This document shows positions 5,012 through 15,195 of a stretch of DNA of 44,657 bases, piece by piece. Positions within the stretch are counted from its first letter, which is position 1. Each line of letters starts with the position of its first letter. A program made the translations under genes and the position numbers. The DNA is from a virus, in IMG/VR virus record IMGVR_UViG_3300042307_000516, positions 1-44,657 of that record, one strand, 5' to 3'. The notes beneath the pieces were generated by a model that was given only the letters and a program-made list of their open reading frames with translations, was not told the DNA's origin and searched no databases.

Positions 5012-8000
5012 TTATGGGTTAGGTAACATGTTGCTTAGTGCTTTGGACTGGTCAAATGACCACTGTTTCTGTGTCTGTGAAGTTGAGTAATCCTGCAGCT
5101 TCTGACCAAGTAACCAGTTAATCAATAGTCTAGTCTTCTTTTCGGCCTGTTCAGTAGGAGTAAGAGTCTTTTCTGGCTCCTGACCTAGACCTGTGATCTT
5201 GGATATTGTGTTAATACCACCAACCTGATCAATAGCGTACTCTAGCGGGTTTCTAATGTCTCCTCCAGTACCCACCCTGTTACCCGTGGTGAGCTCAGCG
5301 AACCACTTAGGCAATGGTGATAGGTTCTGGCCTGCAAGGTTCTGTGTGCCCCTTGTAACGGCGTCTAGGCCCGTTTGACCTGGCTGTACGGTATAACCGC
5401 TAAATAAGCTGTTTAGGATGTCTAGCTGCGGTACAGCAGGCCCAAAGCCCCATGCGTCGCCTGGACCATTAGGACCCTGGAACTGAGGACCATATAAGTT
5501 GCCTGTGTTCCATGAAGCATATATTCCATTCGGATCCCAAGGATCTCCAAATGACTCTGGGTTGAAACCATTTGCCTCTGCAAACGCATATTGGATCTTA
5601 GAAGGAATAGTAATAGTACCTGGCTGTTGCACAATTAGCTGGAACACCTTAGTTGCCGCAATACGCTGCCAAGTGTAGAAGTAAACAGCACGACGCATGT
5701 ACTTGCGCTCGAACGCAGACAATCCATAAACTGTTGGGTGGTAAGTTGTCACCACTTGTGCAGCTGCAACTGCAGCTTCTTCTAGCGATCCGTAAACACC
5801 ACCCTTTTCAATTTCTTTAATAAAGTGTGCTAGGCGGAAGAAATTATCACGGGCTGCGCTAATTCCAGAAAGTTTGTCATTTACCTTGCTTACGCCACCG
5901 ACAAAACCACCAGAAAGTGCACCAACTCCGCGCATGTCGATATCTTCTACTGCACCGGCACCTCCTCGGATAATTATGCCAAGCTCGTCGGCAAGAGCCA
6001 TAACTGCGCTTTCTGGGACAAGGGTAACAGAACCTGTCGTAGAGTTAACAAAGCTAATTGTGCCAACTTGGTCGTATTTAAGTTGCATACCTTTTGGCGA
6101 AGCGTAATCCATGTATTGCTTAAAAGGATTGTCGCCTGGCTTGTATGTTGTTGAATCGTACTTAGTGAGAATTTCAAAAGCATTGCTGTAATACTTAGGA
6201 GTTACACCAGCAAGGGTATTCATAAGACCTTCACCAACAGAAGTTGTTACGTGGTGTCCAGCTCTCCAGGTTGTTTGAGATGCCTTTAAGACGCTAGTTA
6301 TCATGTCAACCATGTTGACTACTTCTTGCACGGTTTCATTACTAAACGAACGTTCGTAAGTAAGATACTTTTTAATGTATTTCATTCTTTCAAGCTCACT
6401 AGCATCAAACAGCATTTCCGGATCAAGGAATTTACCAAACTCGTCTTCAGGATCGATTTTTATAAAACCCTTACTTATTTCAGCAGGAGTAAGCCCTTCA
6501 TCTTTAAGTTCCCTTAAGGTTCTACCCATAGCAGAGCTATAAGCTTGACCAATACCAATTCGAGTCTGTACTGCATGTAAAGACTGTGCGTAGTTAGCTA
6601 AGAATGTAAGAGAGTTAAACGGCTTACCCTTAGCTCCTTCTTTAAGGGTGCCAACGTCTGCTCTAGCCCAAGAATACTTAACACCCATTGGGCCAAGATC
6701 GCTTGGTAGCTTAAACGCTTGCTCTTCACCAATGTCAAAGAAACCTTTAACAGAGAAAATTCTGTTTAGTTCATCTGCAAAATAAGGCTGCTTAAAGCTC
6801 TGGCTAAACACACCCATTGGGACTCCAGTTGGATCTACTCCAAACAGTGCGTCTACCATAAACGATAGATCATCTGCAATTTCTAAATTAACGTTGCCAA
6901 CTTTTGCAGGTTGCGCCCACTGTAAGAATGGAATCTCAGATCTTCCGGCTTCAAAGTTTTGGTACATCTCCTTACCCCACTGCTGCACAAGCTTAAAGGC
7001 ATCATCAATTTTAGCTATGTCACCTCCGTGCTTCTCGGCCAATCGTTTTAGTGAAAGAGTAAAGTAATGTGTACTTGATGTAATGTTTTTGTATTCAACG
7101 CCACCAATAATAGTTTTTCCGCCAAGACCAATTCCAAATCGACCACTCATTGCGGTCATCAAGCGAGAGCTCATCCTATTATCGGTAACTTCGCCTATGG
7201 CTACAGTTAAGATGTCTTCTAATTCATCACCAGACGCTAAGTTAAAGGATATGTTGCTACCTTCTTCTGATAGCGGTGCAGGGTTTGCAATTTCTTCTGC
7301 AAGTCTTGGTTCCTGTGCTTTTAAAGTCTGTGGAACAAGAGAACTTGCTTTTTGATACTCTTCGGCAGTTGATCTTCTTCTAGCGTCTTTACCCTTTGCC
7401 TTTTGAGTAGGTGTTACTTTCACTGTTCGCTTCGCAGCGCCCATAGCGTCAGTCATTTTAATTTCTTTTTTAGCAGCCTTATAAACTTCATCGAACTGAT
7501 GCGCCACAAAAGAAGCTACCTGTGCAGTTGCATTGTCCCCAATTTTTGCTATTAAGTTCTTGTCCTCAGCATCAACAAGCTTTTTCATAAACATGTTGAT
7601 AATGAGTTCTTTTACTTCGTCTGCTGTTTTGGCGTCCTTAAAAGTACCAGCAGTTTTTGCAGATGAAACCATTAGCGATTTCATAAGACCAGTAATTTTA
7701 TTTAATCCACTGACGCCCTTTGCCGCTACACCAGACGCAAGAAGTTTTGTAGGGTTCCCCGGAGATGCGTTAACTAGATTAGGAAGATCACTTAGGAACT
7801 TAGTTCTAGCATTAAGTAACTCAAACAACTCAAGGAAAAAGTCCCTACTCTTTTGCATAGCCTCAGAAGCCTCAGAAGCCATTACGGCAGCAGCCCTTGT
7901 TGCGTGGATTGACAATAGCTCATCCGAGGTGTCGGCCATTGCCTGAATTACAGTGTCAATTTTTTTATCTAGGTCTGGTATCTTTTTAAGATTTATTACT

Positions 8001-10516
8001 TTACCGTCAACGGTTATTGGTTTAGGGTCAAGGTGCAGTGCTGGAATGAAGAAATCATCAACGTCTTTATTTGTAATTACACCATCTGTTGGGTCGGGGA
8101 GATTGTAGTTTTCGTTAAGACTCTTTTTGATTGCCTCCCACGCTTCGGTCCCTGGCTTAATTTCCTGACCAAGAGACTTGTATCTAGCCAATGTCATAAA
8201 TGCGTATTCAATGTTGCTAGGCATAACGTTTTGATATTTGCTGCCAGGGTAGCGAATGGCAGCAAAAGCGGCTCCCTTGCCTGATCTAATTGCCGCTTGC
8301 AATATATCTGAAAGTGTAAGGTGAAGTCTTTGTGGTACAAAATTCTTACTTAGCTTCGTTCCAATTTTTTGTATACCATCTCGGCGAAGCTGCATCAAAA
8401 GATTTTCCTCTGTGCCAACCGGGACACCTATTAGTCTAAGTAGGCTTTCTTGAGCACCGGATAGCGTTGACTCTTCTGCGATCGCTTGCTCTGGTGTCCT
8501 ATTCTTTTTTCTTACAAGAGCTCTTTCTGCGTTGACAATATTGTTTTGTCCGGAGAAACGAGCCTCAGAGCTAAAGAAGTCTAGCTTTACTGCTTCTGGA
8601 GATATGGAGAATTTAGGATCGTTAATAACACTCTTATTTCCACTTGCTGCGTCTATAATCAAATCTTTTACAGATTTGTTTTGGCTCTTAGCGAGCGCTT
8701 CTAATTTAGCGTACGGTCCATATTCAAGCGCATTTCTAAGAACATACTCAAGCCTAAATCCAGCAGTTTCTGATTCACCTCTGTAGATAGAATCAAGGTA
8801 GCTAATAAGTTCTTCAGCAGAACTTAGTCTTAAGTTGGTGGCATCGTCTACAAGCTCTTCGGTTGTTTTTGCACTTGCGCCGGGCGTACCGCTTACAACC
8901 TCATCGATGATATCGGAGATCTGTTTATCAACTTCACCCTCAAGATCCATTGCTTCTTCAACAATCTTTCCCACCTCAGGAGCGTTAACTATTCCAATTG
9001 CAGCAGCAGCGTTCTCGGTTGTAGCGTTCACTCCCTTGCTTTCAAGGAATCTAGCGTAGCTACTAGCTTCCTCTTCTAGGTCTGCTAATTTTTTAAAGTC
9101 TTTCGACATTTTGATTAGTGTCTTATTTACAAGCTCAACAGTTGTCTGCGCTGGATCGTTAGTGGTTCCTATTGCTTTAGCAAATCTTTCAAGTCTGTTT
9201 GCGGTGGGCTTCAACCTGCCAGCTGCGAGCTCTGCGGAAATGTAATCTAAAAGTTCTTCTTTTGTCGTAGCTGATTCGGATAGCTTCTTACCTGTCTTAG
9301 GGTCAATAACTTTGTTTGCGTAATCGAGAATCTCGGTCTCTATCTGAGAGTAAGAACTTTTAATTTTGCTAGCTTGACGACTTATCGCAGAACGAGTCTT
9401 TTTGCTTGCGTTTATTGCGTCAACTATTTCTGCGCTCTTTAGACTATTACTTGCAGCAACAGTATCCTGTATATCCTGTGCGCTGCCCGGTACAGCAGGT
9501 AAAGCTTCTTCAACAGCCACTGGAGGAGTAATCTGTGCGGCATCTTCAAGTTGAGCAACTTTAGCGGATTCGCTAGCCTTTGCAGCGTCAACCTTTTTCC
9601 CGGTCTTTGGATCAGTAAAGCGGGTGTCCTCTAGAGTCTTAACTTGAGTCTTAAGCTTGTCAAAACGCTTAGAGTATCGCTGTTGCAGAACAGTACTTTT
9701 TGAAACAGCTTCCATAAATTTAGCTCTGTTTATTAAGGCAGTCTCGTTTTTAATTGCACTAGTAGCAGCTTTTCCTAGGTTTCCTCCAGCTTTTACCGCA
9801 CCAATAGCATAAGTAACGTCGCCAGTTTCTTTTGCGTATTTACGAGCCTCTTTATTTATTTTCTTATTGCTTATGTCAGCAGCACGCTCAGCACGCTTAA
9901 AGTCATAACCACGAAGAACTCCAGTTAAATAGTTTCCAAGTTTTTGTCCCTGAGTAAGCGGTTCTGCAACCGGGACAAAAGCGCGAGTAACGTCCGGTAG
10001 ATTCATTGCAGCAGCTTCAGTAGCAGAGCGAACAACTACGGCATTTGCTTTATTCGCAGCTGATGCTAATCGTGTTCCTGCAGCAGCACCTTTTACACCG
10101 GCGATAGTTCCGCCAGTAATGTAAGTTGTTGGGTCTAGACCAATGTCAAGTGCAAGGCCTAACCATGTTGAAACGTTTTTGTCTACGCCTAGATCGCGAA
10201 GGTTCTCACTATAAGTTCTGCGTTCCTGAACACCCTTTACCGCTGCCCCGGGAACAGATAACGGATTAAGAAGATCAAGCAGACCACCAAGATCGCCACG
10301 CTGGATAGCGGAAACATTTTCGCCCACCTTTCTAGTGATACCAGCTGAAGCATATCCTCCTGTAGAAAGTATGTCAATGATCGACTGGCCAAGATTCCAT
10401 GCCCCAGTTTTTTGATTGGCTGACATGCCGGCGTTAGCTGCTTCAGCGTTGAAAGCGCCAGAAGTTTTACCGGAAGCGCCGGCAAGTGCTTTGAGTATCT
10501 CAGGGTTTAGGGCCAT
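5012..10516 (-). CDS. Giant internal virion / ejection-type protein (1834 aa)
   Basis: By far the largest gene. The N-terminus has hydrophobic, Gly/Ala-rich stretches (SIIDILSTGGYASAGITRKV, then LDIGLDPTTYITGGTIAGVKGAAAG), suggestive of membrane insertion. Residues roughly 200-650 are long Lys/Glu helices. The last 400 residues contain aromatic segments (YMRRAVYFYTWQRIAATKVF; WDPNGIYASW) like the C-terminal part of large phage 'polyvalent' or internal proteins. No lysozyme, protease or polymerase motif was recognised. Position at the end of the virion operon after tail genes fits an ejected pilot protein comparable in role to T7 gp16 or P22 gp16. SD AGGAT. Confidence 0.7.
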   Translation of the reverse strand: MALNPEILKALAGASGKTSGAFNAEAANAGMSANQKTGAWNLGQSIIDILSTGGYASAGITRKVGENVSAIQRGDLGGLLDLLNPLSVPGAAVKGVQERRTYSENLRDLGVDKNVSTWLGLALDIGLDPTTYITGGTIAGVKGAAAGTRLASAANKANAVVVRSATEAAAMNLPDVTRAFVPVAEPLTQGQKLGNYLTGVLRGYDFKRAERAADISNKKINKEARKYAKETGDVTYAIGAVKAGGNLGKAATSAIKNETALINRAKFMEAVSKSTVLQQRYSKRFDKLKTQVKTLEDTRFTDPKTGKKVDAAKASESAKVAQLEDAAQITPPVAVEEALPAVPGSAQDIQDTVAASNSLKSAEIVDAINASKKTRSAISRQASKIKSSYSQIETEILDYANKVIDPKTGKKLSESATTKEELLDYISAELAAGRLKPTANRLERFAKAIGTTNDPAQTTVELVNKTLIKMSKDFKKLADLEEEASSYARFLESKGVNATTENAAAAIGIVNAPEVGKIVEEAMDLEGEVDKQISDIIDEVVSGTPGASAKTTEELVDDATNLRLSSAEELISYLDSIYRGESETAGFRLEYVLRNALEYGPYAKLEALAKSQNKSVKDLIIDAASGNKSVINDPKFSISPEAVKLDFFSSEARFSGQNNIVNAERALVRKKNRTPEQAIAEESTLSGAQESLLRLIGVPVGTEENLLMQLRRDGIQKIGTKLSKNFVPQRLHLTLSDILQAAIRSGKGAAFAAIRYPGSKYQNVMPSNIEYAFMTLARYKSLGQEIKPGTEAWEAIKKSLNENYNLPDPTDGVITNKDVDDFFIPALHLDPKPITVDGKVINLKKIPDLDKKIDTVIQAMADTSDELLSIHATRAAAVMASEASEAMQKSRDFFLELFELLNARTKFLSDLPNLVNASPGNPTKLLASGVAAKGVSGLNKITGLMKSLMVSSAKTAGTFKDAKTADEVKELIINMFMKKLVDAEDKNLIAKIGDNATAQVASFVAHQFDEVYKAAKKEIKMTDAMGAAKRTVKVTPTQKAKGKDARRRSTAEEYQKASSLVPQTLKAQEPRLAEEIANPAPLSEEGSNISFNLASGDELEDILTVAIGEVTDNRMSSRLMTAMSGRFGIGLGGKTIIGGVEYKNITSSTHYFTLSLKRLAEKHGGDIAKIDDAFKLVQQWGKEMYQNFEAGRSEIPFLQWAQPAKVGNVNLEIADDLSFMVDALFGVDPTGVPMGVFSQSFKQPYFADELNRIFSVKGFFDIGEEQAFKLPSDLGPMGVKYSWARADVGTLKEGAKGKPFNSLTFLANYAQSLHAVQTRIGIGQAYSSAMGRTLRELKDEGLTPAEISKGFIKIDPEDEFGKFLDPEMLFDASELERMKYIKKYLTYERSFSNETVQEVVNMVDMITSVLKASQTTWRAGHHVTTSVGEGLMNTLAGVTPKYYSNAFEILTKYDSTTYKPGDNPFKQYMDYASPKGMQLKYDQVGTISFVNSTTGSVTLVPESAVMALADELGIIIRGGAGAVEDIDMRGVGALSGGFVGGVSKVNDKLSGISAARDNFFRLAHFIKEIEKGGVYGSLEEAAVAAAQVVTTYHPTVYGLSAFERKYMRRAVYFYTWQRIAATKVFQLIVQQPGTITIPSKIQYAFAEANGFNPESFGDPWDPNGIYASWNTGNLYGPQFQGPNGPGDAWGFGPAVPQLDILNSLFSGYTVQPGQTGLDAVTRGTQNLAGQNLSPLPKWFAELTTGNRVGTGGDIRNPLEYAIDQVGGINTISKITGLGQEPEKTLTPTEQAEKKTRLLINWLLGQKLQDYSTSQTQKQWSFDQSKALSNMLPNP

Positions 10517-10533
10517 AGCTAAATCCTACTATA

Positions 10534-11742
10534 TTAAAAGCTACTAGCGATGGCTTCGATAAGTGCGCCCATTTCCCGTTCAGATAACTGACCACCCGCA
10601 TATTTTGTAGCATCGGCAGTAGCTGCTACTTTGTTCCACTGTGTCAATCCCGCTGAGGTCGGGCTAGTTCCGCGAGTAGACATCCAGTTAAAGTAGGCCT
10701 GCTCAACTTTTGTAGGGTTAAAGTTAGGGTATCCTGCCTGTGTTCCGCGAGCAATTGCTCTAGTAAGCGGATCAGCATTTTTAAGTAATTCTTGAGCTTG
10801 CTCAGCAGCAAACTTATCGGCTGCGTTTTTTGCATTAGCCAAGGCTGCTGCAGCAGATGCTTGTGCGGCTTTCTGAGATTCGCCATACTGGAATTTAGCT
10901 TCGGCAGCCTTGGCTCTAGTTTGGAACTCACCGGTGTCTAGAGACTGTTGGTAATTCTGAAGATCACGCTGAAGACTCTGTATATCTCTACCTTGCTGGT
11001 ATCCATAGCTCTGAACATCCTGAGAGATAACGTCTTGAGCGTTTGCTCCCATTGCGCTAAGTAATCCTTGCCAGTTTGCAGAGTTTACGCCTTCAACGTT
11101 TTTTGCGCTTGCAGCCTGCTCCGAAGCTACGTCACCCAGACGAGCTGAAGAAACATCACCAAGTCCCATGCTTTGTAGTACTGCTTCGTTACCAGAAAGT
11201 CTTGCAGCTTCAGAGGCGTCAATATTTGCGTTAACTGCAGTAGATCTAGATGCGGCAGCACTTGAAAGTGCATTGTATGCTGCGGTTGTGCTTGCTACGT
11301 CGCTTCTTCTTGCAGTAGTTAGCTGACCAAATATGTTTTCAATCTCACCTTTGTTTGCAGCGTAGCGACTATTTGCAGCTGCTCTTTGCTTTTCAATTAA
11401 AGCAAACAGAGGATCAAATATTGCAGCAGTTGGATCTCCTGCAGGTGCGCCAGGTCCACCAAGGCCACCAGGAGTAGGAGTTGGAGTAACAACACCTACT
11501 CTCTTACCGTCCCAGCCATCGCGACCATCAGCGCTTCTTGGGCCAGAACCAAAACCAGTTCCGGCACCAGCACCAGGCTTTGGCGGTGCGGGTTTAGCTG
11601 GCACACCGTAAGGGTTAACTTGAGCTCTTTGTGTTTGCTGACTAACTTCTCCAAACTTTTTTCCAAACTGTCCTAGTCCGGCAAAAAAGTCTGCTATTGG
11701 ATTGTTCTTAAAAGAATTTCCAGTATCACCATAAAGACTCAT
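10534..11742 (-). CDS. Ala/Gln-rich coiled-coil virion protein (402 aa)
   Basis: Residues about 35-110 are Pro/Gly-rich and flexible (YGVPAKPAPPKPGAGAGTG and following). Residues about 110-330 are almost wholly helical, rich in Ala, Gln and Ser, with coiled-coil character (AEAKFQYGESQKAAQASAAA). This composition is typical of phage internal or ejection proteins and tail-needle-like rods. It lies between the small structural genes and the giant protein, 17 bases upstream of the latter's ATG. Role is by position. Confidence 0.65.
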   Translation of the reverse strand: MSLYGDTGNSFKNNPIADFFAGLGQFGKKFGEVSQQTQRAQVNPYGVPAKPAPPKPGAGAGTGFGSGPRSADGRDGWDGKRVGVVTPTPTPGGLGGPGAPAGDPTAAIFDPLFALIEKQRAAANSRYAANKGEIENIFGQLTTARRSDVASTTAAYNALSSAAASRSTAVNANIDASEAARLSGNEAVLQSMGLGDVSSARLGDVASEQAASAKNVEGVNSANWQGLLSAMGANAQDVISQDVQSYGYQQGRDIQSLQRDLQNYQQSLDTGEFQTRAKAAEAKFQYGESQKAAQASAAAALANAKNAADKFAAEQAQELLKNADPLTRAIARGTQAGYPNFNPTKVEQAYFNWMSTRGTSPTSAGLTQWNKVAATADATKYAGGQLSEREMGALIEAIASSF

Positions 11743-11743
11743 G

Positions 11744-12235
11744 TTAGTATCCTAATCCTAGTTCTTTGTACTTGTCGGTCAAGCTAAATAGCTCAGCCAA
11801 AGATGCACGACGAGCACCAGCACCGATTGATCCATAGCTAGTAGGGTCTTTGAAGAAGCCCCCTAGGTTTGGATTTGCTCCGTAAAGAACATCTTGCTGG
11901 TTTTGCTGAGCGTTTATGCCAGCCTCTTCTTCCCTGCGCTGAGCAGCGGTTCTACCCTGAATGCCAGCAAAGTCTTTTGTAACCATCTTTGGAGATCTAA
12001 AGCCACGGGAAGCATATCCACCAGCGGTTCTTTGAATAGCTTCTCTTTGAGCTTGGGCGCGGGTTAAGTCGTTTTCAACTAATCTAGACTTTGACTGCCC
12101 AATGTTGTACTGGCTTTGGGTAAGACCAGGAATATAGGTTTCGTTGTAATAAGCCTTTAAAGCTTCTTGGTATAAAGGGTCGTTAAGAATGCTAGCCATT
12201 GGATCGGCTGCACCAGCGCTTCCTGTAGTTGCCAT
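11744..12235 (-). CDS. Gln/Arg-rich small virion-region protein (163 aa)
   Basis: Unrecognised. Helical, with YIPGLTQSQYNIGQSKSRLV, ENDLTRAQAQREAIQRTAG and a Gln/Asn-rich AGINAQQNQQDVLYGANPN segment. It begins at the TAATG junction with the 70-aa gene. By order (after the gp10-like gene, before the two large internal proteins) it is a candidate internal/ejection protein like P22 gp7/gp14 or a tail-needle piece. Confidence 0.6.
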   Translation of the reverse strand: MATTGSAGAADPMASILNDPLYQEALKAYYNETYIPGLTQSQYNIGQSKSRLVENDLTRAQAQREAIQRTAGGYASRGFRSPKMVTKDFAGIQGRTAAQRREEEAGINAQQNQQDVLYGANPNLGGFFKDPTSYGSIGAGARRASLAELFSLTDKYKELGLGY

Positions 12236-12447
12236 TATTTACCGTACCTTAAGACACTGGAGCTAGCAAAGGCACCTTTTTGATTTGCCTTAGTTCTGGC
12301 TCCAAGAGCGTTCAACTTGACTTTTCTTTTTCTTTCACGGTCAGCATATCCAGTTTTATCAACTGGACCGGCTGTTGGGTTGTAGCGACCGGATCCGTAA
12401 ACCTTTTTGCCGGCAGCGAAAGGATTGTATTGACCTGTGTTAGGCAT
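12235..12447 (-). CDS. Basic 70-aa virion-region protein
   Basis: Unrecognised. Starts MPNTGQYNPFAAGKKVYGSG and contains a basic run YADRERKRKVKLNALGARTK. The start overlaps the preceding stop (TAATG) and its own stop overlaps the next start. Probably a small structural or DNA-associated protein of the head-tail region, by position only. Confidence 0.6.
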   Translation of the reverse strand: MPNTGQYNPFAAGKKVYGSGRYNPTAGPVDKTGYADRERKRKVKLNALGARTKANQKGAFASSSVLRYGK

Positions 12448-14084
12448 TAACTTGTCCTGTCTGACGTCTTAGCTTTTGTTCCAATCATCGGAGTAATGCT
12501 AAATATCTGGGCTGGCGATGTATCAACTGTCCCGTCACAGTTTAAGTACAATTCAAAGTATACCCTACGGAAGCGTAGTCCGTGGTCCAGTTTAAGGCTT
12601 AGGCGCTGTTTGTAGGTGTATCCAGTGTCTACTAGGGTGGACACAAAGCTTGCTGTAGCCGTAGGGTTATCCCAAACACCATCTGCTTTATCCCATGTAA
12701 TAAACTCGGTGTCGCCCGCGCCCGAGTAATCCAAGGCATCCCAGCTTGCCTGTGTTGCTGATAGGGATACAGGGAAAGCTTTTGCTGTGACGGTACCAGA
12801 CGCCATTACGTCAGCGGCCCACCAGTACATTCTTTTCCATTCGGTGGGGGATTGGAAGTCATAGATTTTAGTACGCAAAATACACTCAATAGTTTCAGGA
12901 TCACTATCATCGTGTGTGTGATCAATCATTTTGTACATTTTCCATTTTGCAGCAGTTGCGCTAGCTGAAACACCATAGGCAAACTTAGCTTCGCCAATGT
13001 TATTTGCCTGAGTCGGGACCTGTACTAATCTACCGATTTCAGTGCTTGATTTCCAAGTTGACCATGTTCCGGTTTTAAGCTGGGCAACATAAATCGAACC
13101 ACCGTAATTAACTATTGCTCGAGAACCAAGTATTGATACCGAGTAACGGATCTTTAAGTTCTGAGACCCGGCAGCTTCTTCAAACCTAACTTTTTGATCG
13201 TTTAAGGATGTGAAGTTTCCATTGTTGTAAAGGTATAGCTGATCAGCACTAAGTACAAAAAGGCTGTTCTCGTAACGTGCTATACAGTATTGGTTTTCAG
13301 CTCCAATACCGTCCTGCACTTTAGCAATGACTCCTTCTTCTGGAAGCTCGCTAAATGTGTATCTAAACGTTGAGGCGTTTCTAAAAATTGTAATGTCGTT
13401 GTATCCAGCAACTAGACCAGTGATCCATTGGCCATCTCCGCCATTTACGGAAACTAGGTTGGTTGCAGATTCCCACCAGCGCCAGTCCTTACCAGGGAAT
13501 CCGTCTATTTCTCCCGAGATGTTTGACCAGTACATGATTGATTGAGAAGCGCTGTCTAGTGGGCCAAACAAGAATAAGCGTTCTTGGTGTAGCTCGATAC
13601 CCCTACCGGCTGGCATGGTTGCAATTGTAGAAGTGTTTGATCCCGTTACGGTCCAAAGCCCAGTACCGGCGTTATATCCTGGCGCTCCGTTGGCGTTCCA
13701 GTACGCACCTGCACCGTTGATACGGCACATAATTACATAGTCTTGATACTGCACAAAGTCAGCTGCAGGAAAATTCCAAATCTCAGTCCAAGTGCTAGCC
13801 AAGTTCCAAACGTATGTTTTAGTAGGAGATACAACTATTGCGGATCGCGTACCATTTTGAGACACGTAGTAACCGAGAATGTTAAAGAATGTGTTGGCTT
13901 CAGGGAAGGTTGTACCCGTGTCAAATATAGAAGGCCTAGAGGACAAAGCACCAGTTGGCGAAAATTCTAGGTTCTGCAGGAATGGAACTTCTGTCTCAGC
14001 AATAGCCGAAGGATCCCAGAAGTTGTTTAGACCTCCGGAGAAGTTATTTAGTACGGCAGAGCGTTCCCGTACTATATCAGACAT
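12447..14084 (-). CDS. P22 gp10-like tail hub / head-stabilisation protein
   Basis: 545 aa, beta-rich throughout. The N-terminal motif LNNFSGGLNNFWDPSAIAETEVPFLQNLEF matches the 'GG(L/I)N-x-x-x-(D/N)P-x-x-(I/L)-x-x-x-(E/Q)' start of podoviral tail hub and stabilisation proteins, and repeated Trp/Tyr-rich strands (YVWNLASTWTEIWNF; LFVLSADQLYLYNNGNFTSL) suggest a propeller-like fold. It would plug the portal below the adaptor. The start overlaps the adaptor gene's end by 8 nt (ATGTCTGA). The gene is about 70 residues longer than P22 gp10 as I remember it. Confidence 0.7.
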   Translation of the reverse strand: MSDIVRERSAVLNNFSGGLNNFWDPSAIAETEVPFLQNLEFSPTGALSSRPSIFDTGTTFPEANTFFNILGYYVSQNGTRSAIVVSPTKTYVWNLASTWTEIWNFPAADFVQYQDYVIMCRINGAGAYWNANGAPGYNAGTGLWTVTGSNTSTIATMPAGRGIELHQERLFLFGPLDSASQSIMYWSNISGEIDGFPGKDWRWWESATNLVSVNGGDGQWITGLVAGYNDITIFRNASTFRYTFSELPEEGVIAKVQDGIGAENQYCIARYENSLFVLSADQLYLYNNGNFTSLNDQKVRFEEAAGSQNLKIRYSVSILGSRAIVNYGGSIYVAQLKTGTWSTWKSSTEIGRLVQVPTQANNIGEAKFAYGVSASATAAKWKMYKMIDHTHDDSDPETIECILRTKIYDFQSPTEWKRMYWWAADVMASGTVTAKAFPVSLSATQASWDALDYSGAGDTEFITWDKADGVWDNPTATASFVSTLVDTGYTYKQRLSLKLDHGLRFRRVYFELYLNCDGTVDTSPAQIFSITPMIGTKAKTSDRTS

Positions 14085-14739
14085 AATCCAACGGGTCCGG
14101 TAGGATCTGCTCGTACAGATCGTTCTGTGACAGGTTCTCCTTTAGATACATGCGGTCTAGGCCTTCTCTAAACTGTCCAGCTTTTGCTTGTGCAGCTGCG
14201 TAGTTTTCGTCAAACTCAAGAGCTTGAATCATGCAGTAGTTAACAAGCTCATTAAGGTAACGGTCTGGAATAGCTAAGGCGCTTGCTGATGTGGTTACAT
14301 CGGTAGGCATCTTAACGTATTCGAGCTTTAATCCGTTTGTGTAATCTTTGTCTGGGACTGGGTAAAAAGTAATTATGCCGGCACGCTCGTACCAGATAAG
14401 TGGCATGTCTGCTTTTTGCTCTGACTGAGGGTCCTGCTGAAGAATGTACTCTCTAGCTCCCTGAGCAGAAAGGTTTCTTACCGGTCTGTTATTTACCGAA
14501 ACAGCCTCAATGTACTGAACCTTGTCAGTTGGGAAGCTGTATTCAGCCTGACCCTTTACAACGTTTGAGTACTTGACGTCTTTTAGAATTGCGTTATTGT
14601 TTACGATCTCCTGTTGGCCATCGTTGATCCAGCGAATAATCGCCTCATCGGTGATCTGGGCTCCAGAGGAGTCTCCAAACTGAGTCTTAACGCGGGTTAT
14701 GACGTCTAGGGCAGTTTTAGTAAATAGTTCTGCTGGCAT
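14077..14739 (-). CDS. Head-tail adaptor (P22 gp4-like position)
   Basis: 220 aa. N-terminal helical part: LDVITRVKTQFGDSSGAQIT, then DEAIIRWINDGQQEIV, the usual opening of phage adaptor/connector proteins ('(D)-x-x-(I/L)-x-R-x-x-x-x-x-x-D-x-x-x-x-x-(I/V)-x-x-(D/E)-x-(I/L)-x-x-(W/Y)-(I/L)-N-(D/E)-(A/G)'). The middle is beta-rich (YIEAVSVNNRPVRNLS; GIITFYPVPDKDY) and the end is helical. It is directly before the gp10-like gene, as gp4 precedes gp10 in P22. No muramidase activity can be read from the sequence. Confidence 0.7.
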   Translation of the reverse strand: MPAELFTKTALDVITRVKTQFGDSSGAQITDEAIIRWINDGQQEIVNNNAILKDVKYSNVVKGQAEYSFPTDKVQYIEAVSVNNRPVRNLSAQGAREYILQQDPQSEQKADMPLIWYERAGIITFYPVPDKDYTNGLKLEYVKMPTDVTTSASALAIPDRYLNELVNYCMIQALEFDENYAAAQAKAGQFREGLDRMYLKENLSQNDLYEQILPDPLDYV

Positions 14740-15161
14740 TACTTCCTAAGTACCTTTCCATTGTGGCGGTATTCGTTCTTGCGGGAACTTACGATGGACT
14801 TCATCATGTCCTTCTTTTCCTCCATCCATTCTAGCTCACGCTTGGCCTTCATGGCGGCTTCAGCCATTTCTAAAATCTGAAGCCTATTTACTTTTGAGTT
14901 TGGGTCGTGCATGTTGTTTTCTACAAGCCAAGCAACAAGCCTTTGATCCACTTCAGACTCCCGCATGTACCTGATTACGTACGGAGGTAGCATGTGGGGC
15001 TCATCTACTAGCGCAAATGGCCGTTCTGGATCAAAAGATGGATGTAGCGAATCTACTCGGATTAATCTAACTGTCGGAAAAAGGTCCCGAATAACCTCAG
15101 CAACCCTACGGTGATCCGTTGAGTATAGCCCGTCAATCTTGTCAAATTCTATATAGCTCAT
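14739..15161 (-). CDS. Virion-region hypothetical protein (140 aa)
   Basis: Unrecognised. The first 65 residues look alpha/beta (STDHRRVAEVIRDLFPTVRL, then PFALVDEPHMLPPYVIRYMRESE) and the last 50 are a strongly basic helix (EAAMKAKRELEWMEEKKDMM) with a basic tail. SD AGGAGG is strong. It is the first gene after the coat terminator and overlaps the adaptor gene by one base. It could be a decoration, completion or scaffold-related protein. Confidence 0.65.
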   Translation of the reverse strand: MSYIEFDKIDGLYSTDHRRVAEVIRDLFPTVRLIRVDSLHPSFDPERPFALVDEPHMLPPYVIRYMRESEVDQRLVAWLVENNMHDPNSKVNRLQILEMAEAAMKAKRELEWMEEKKDMMKSIVSSRKNEYRHNGKVLRK

Positions 15162-15195
15162 ATTTATTGCCTCCTAAGTTAAGTATAAAGTAAAA

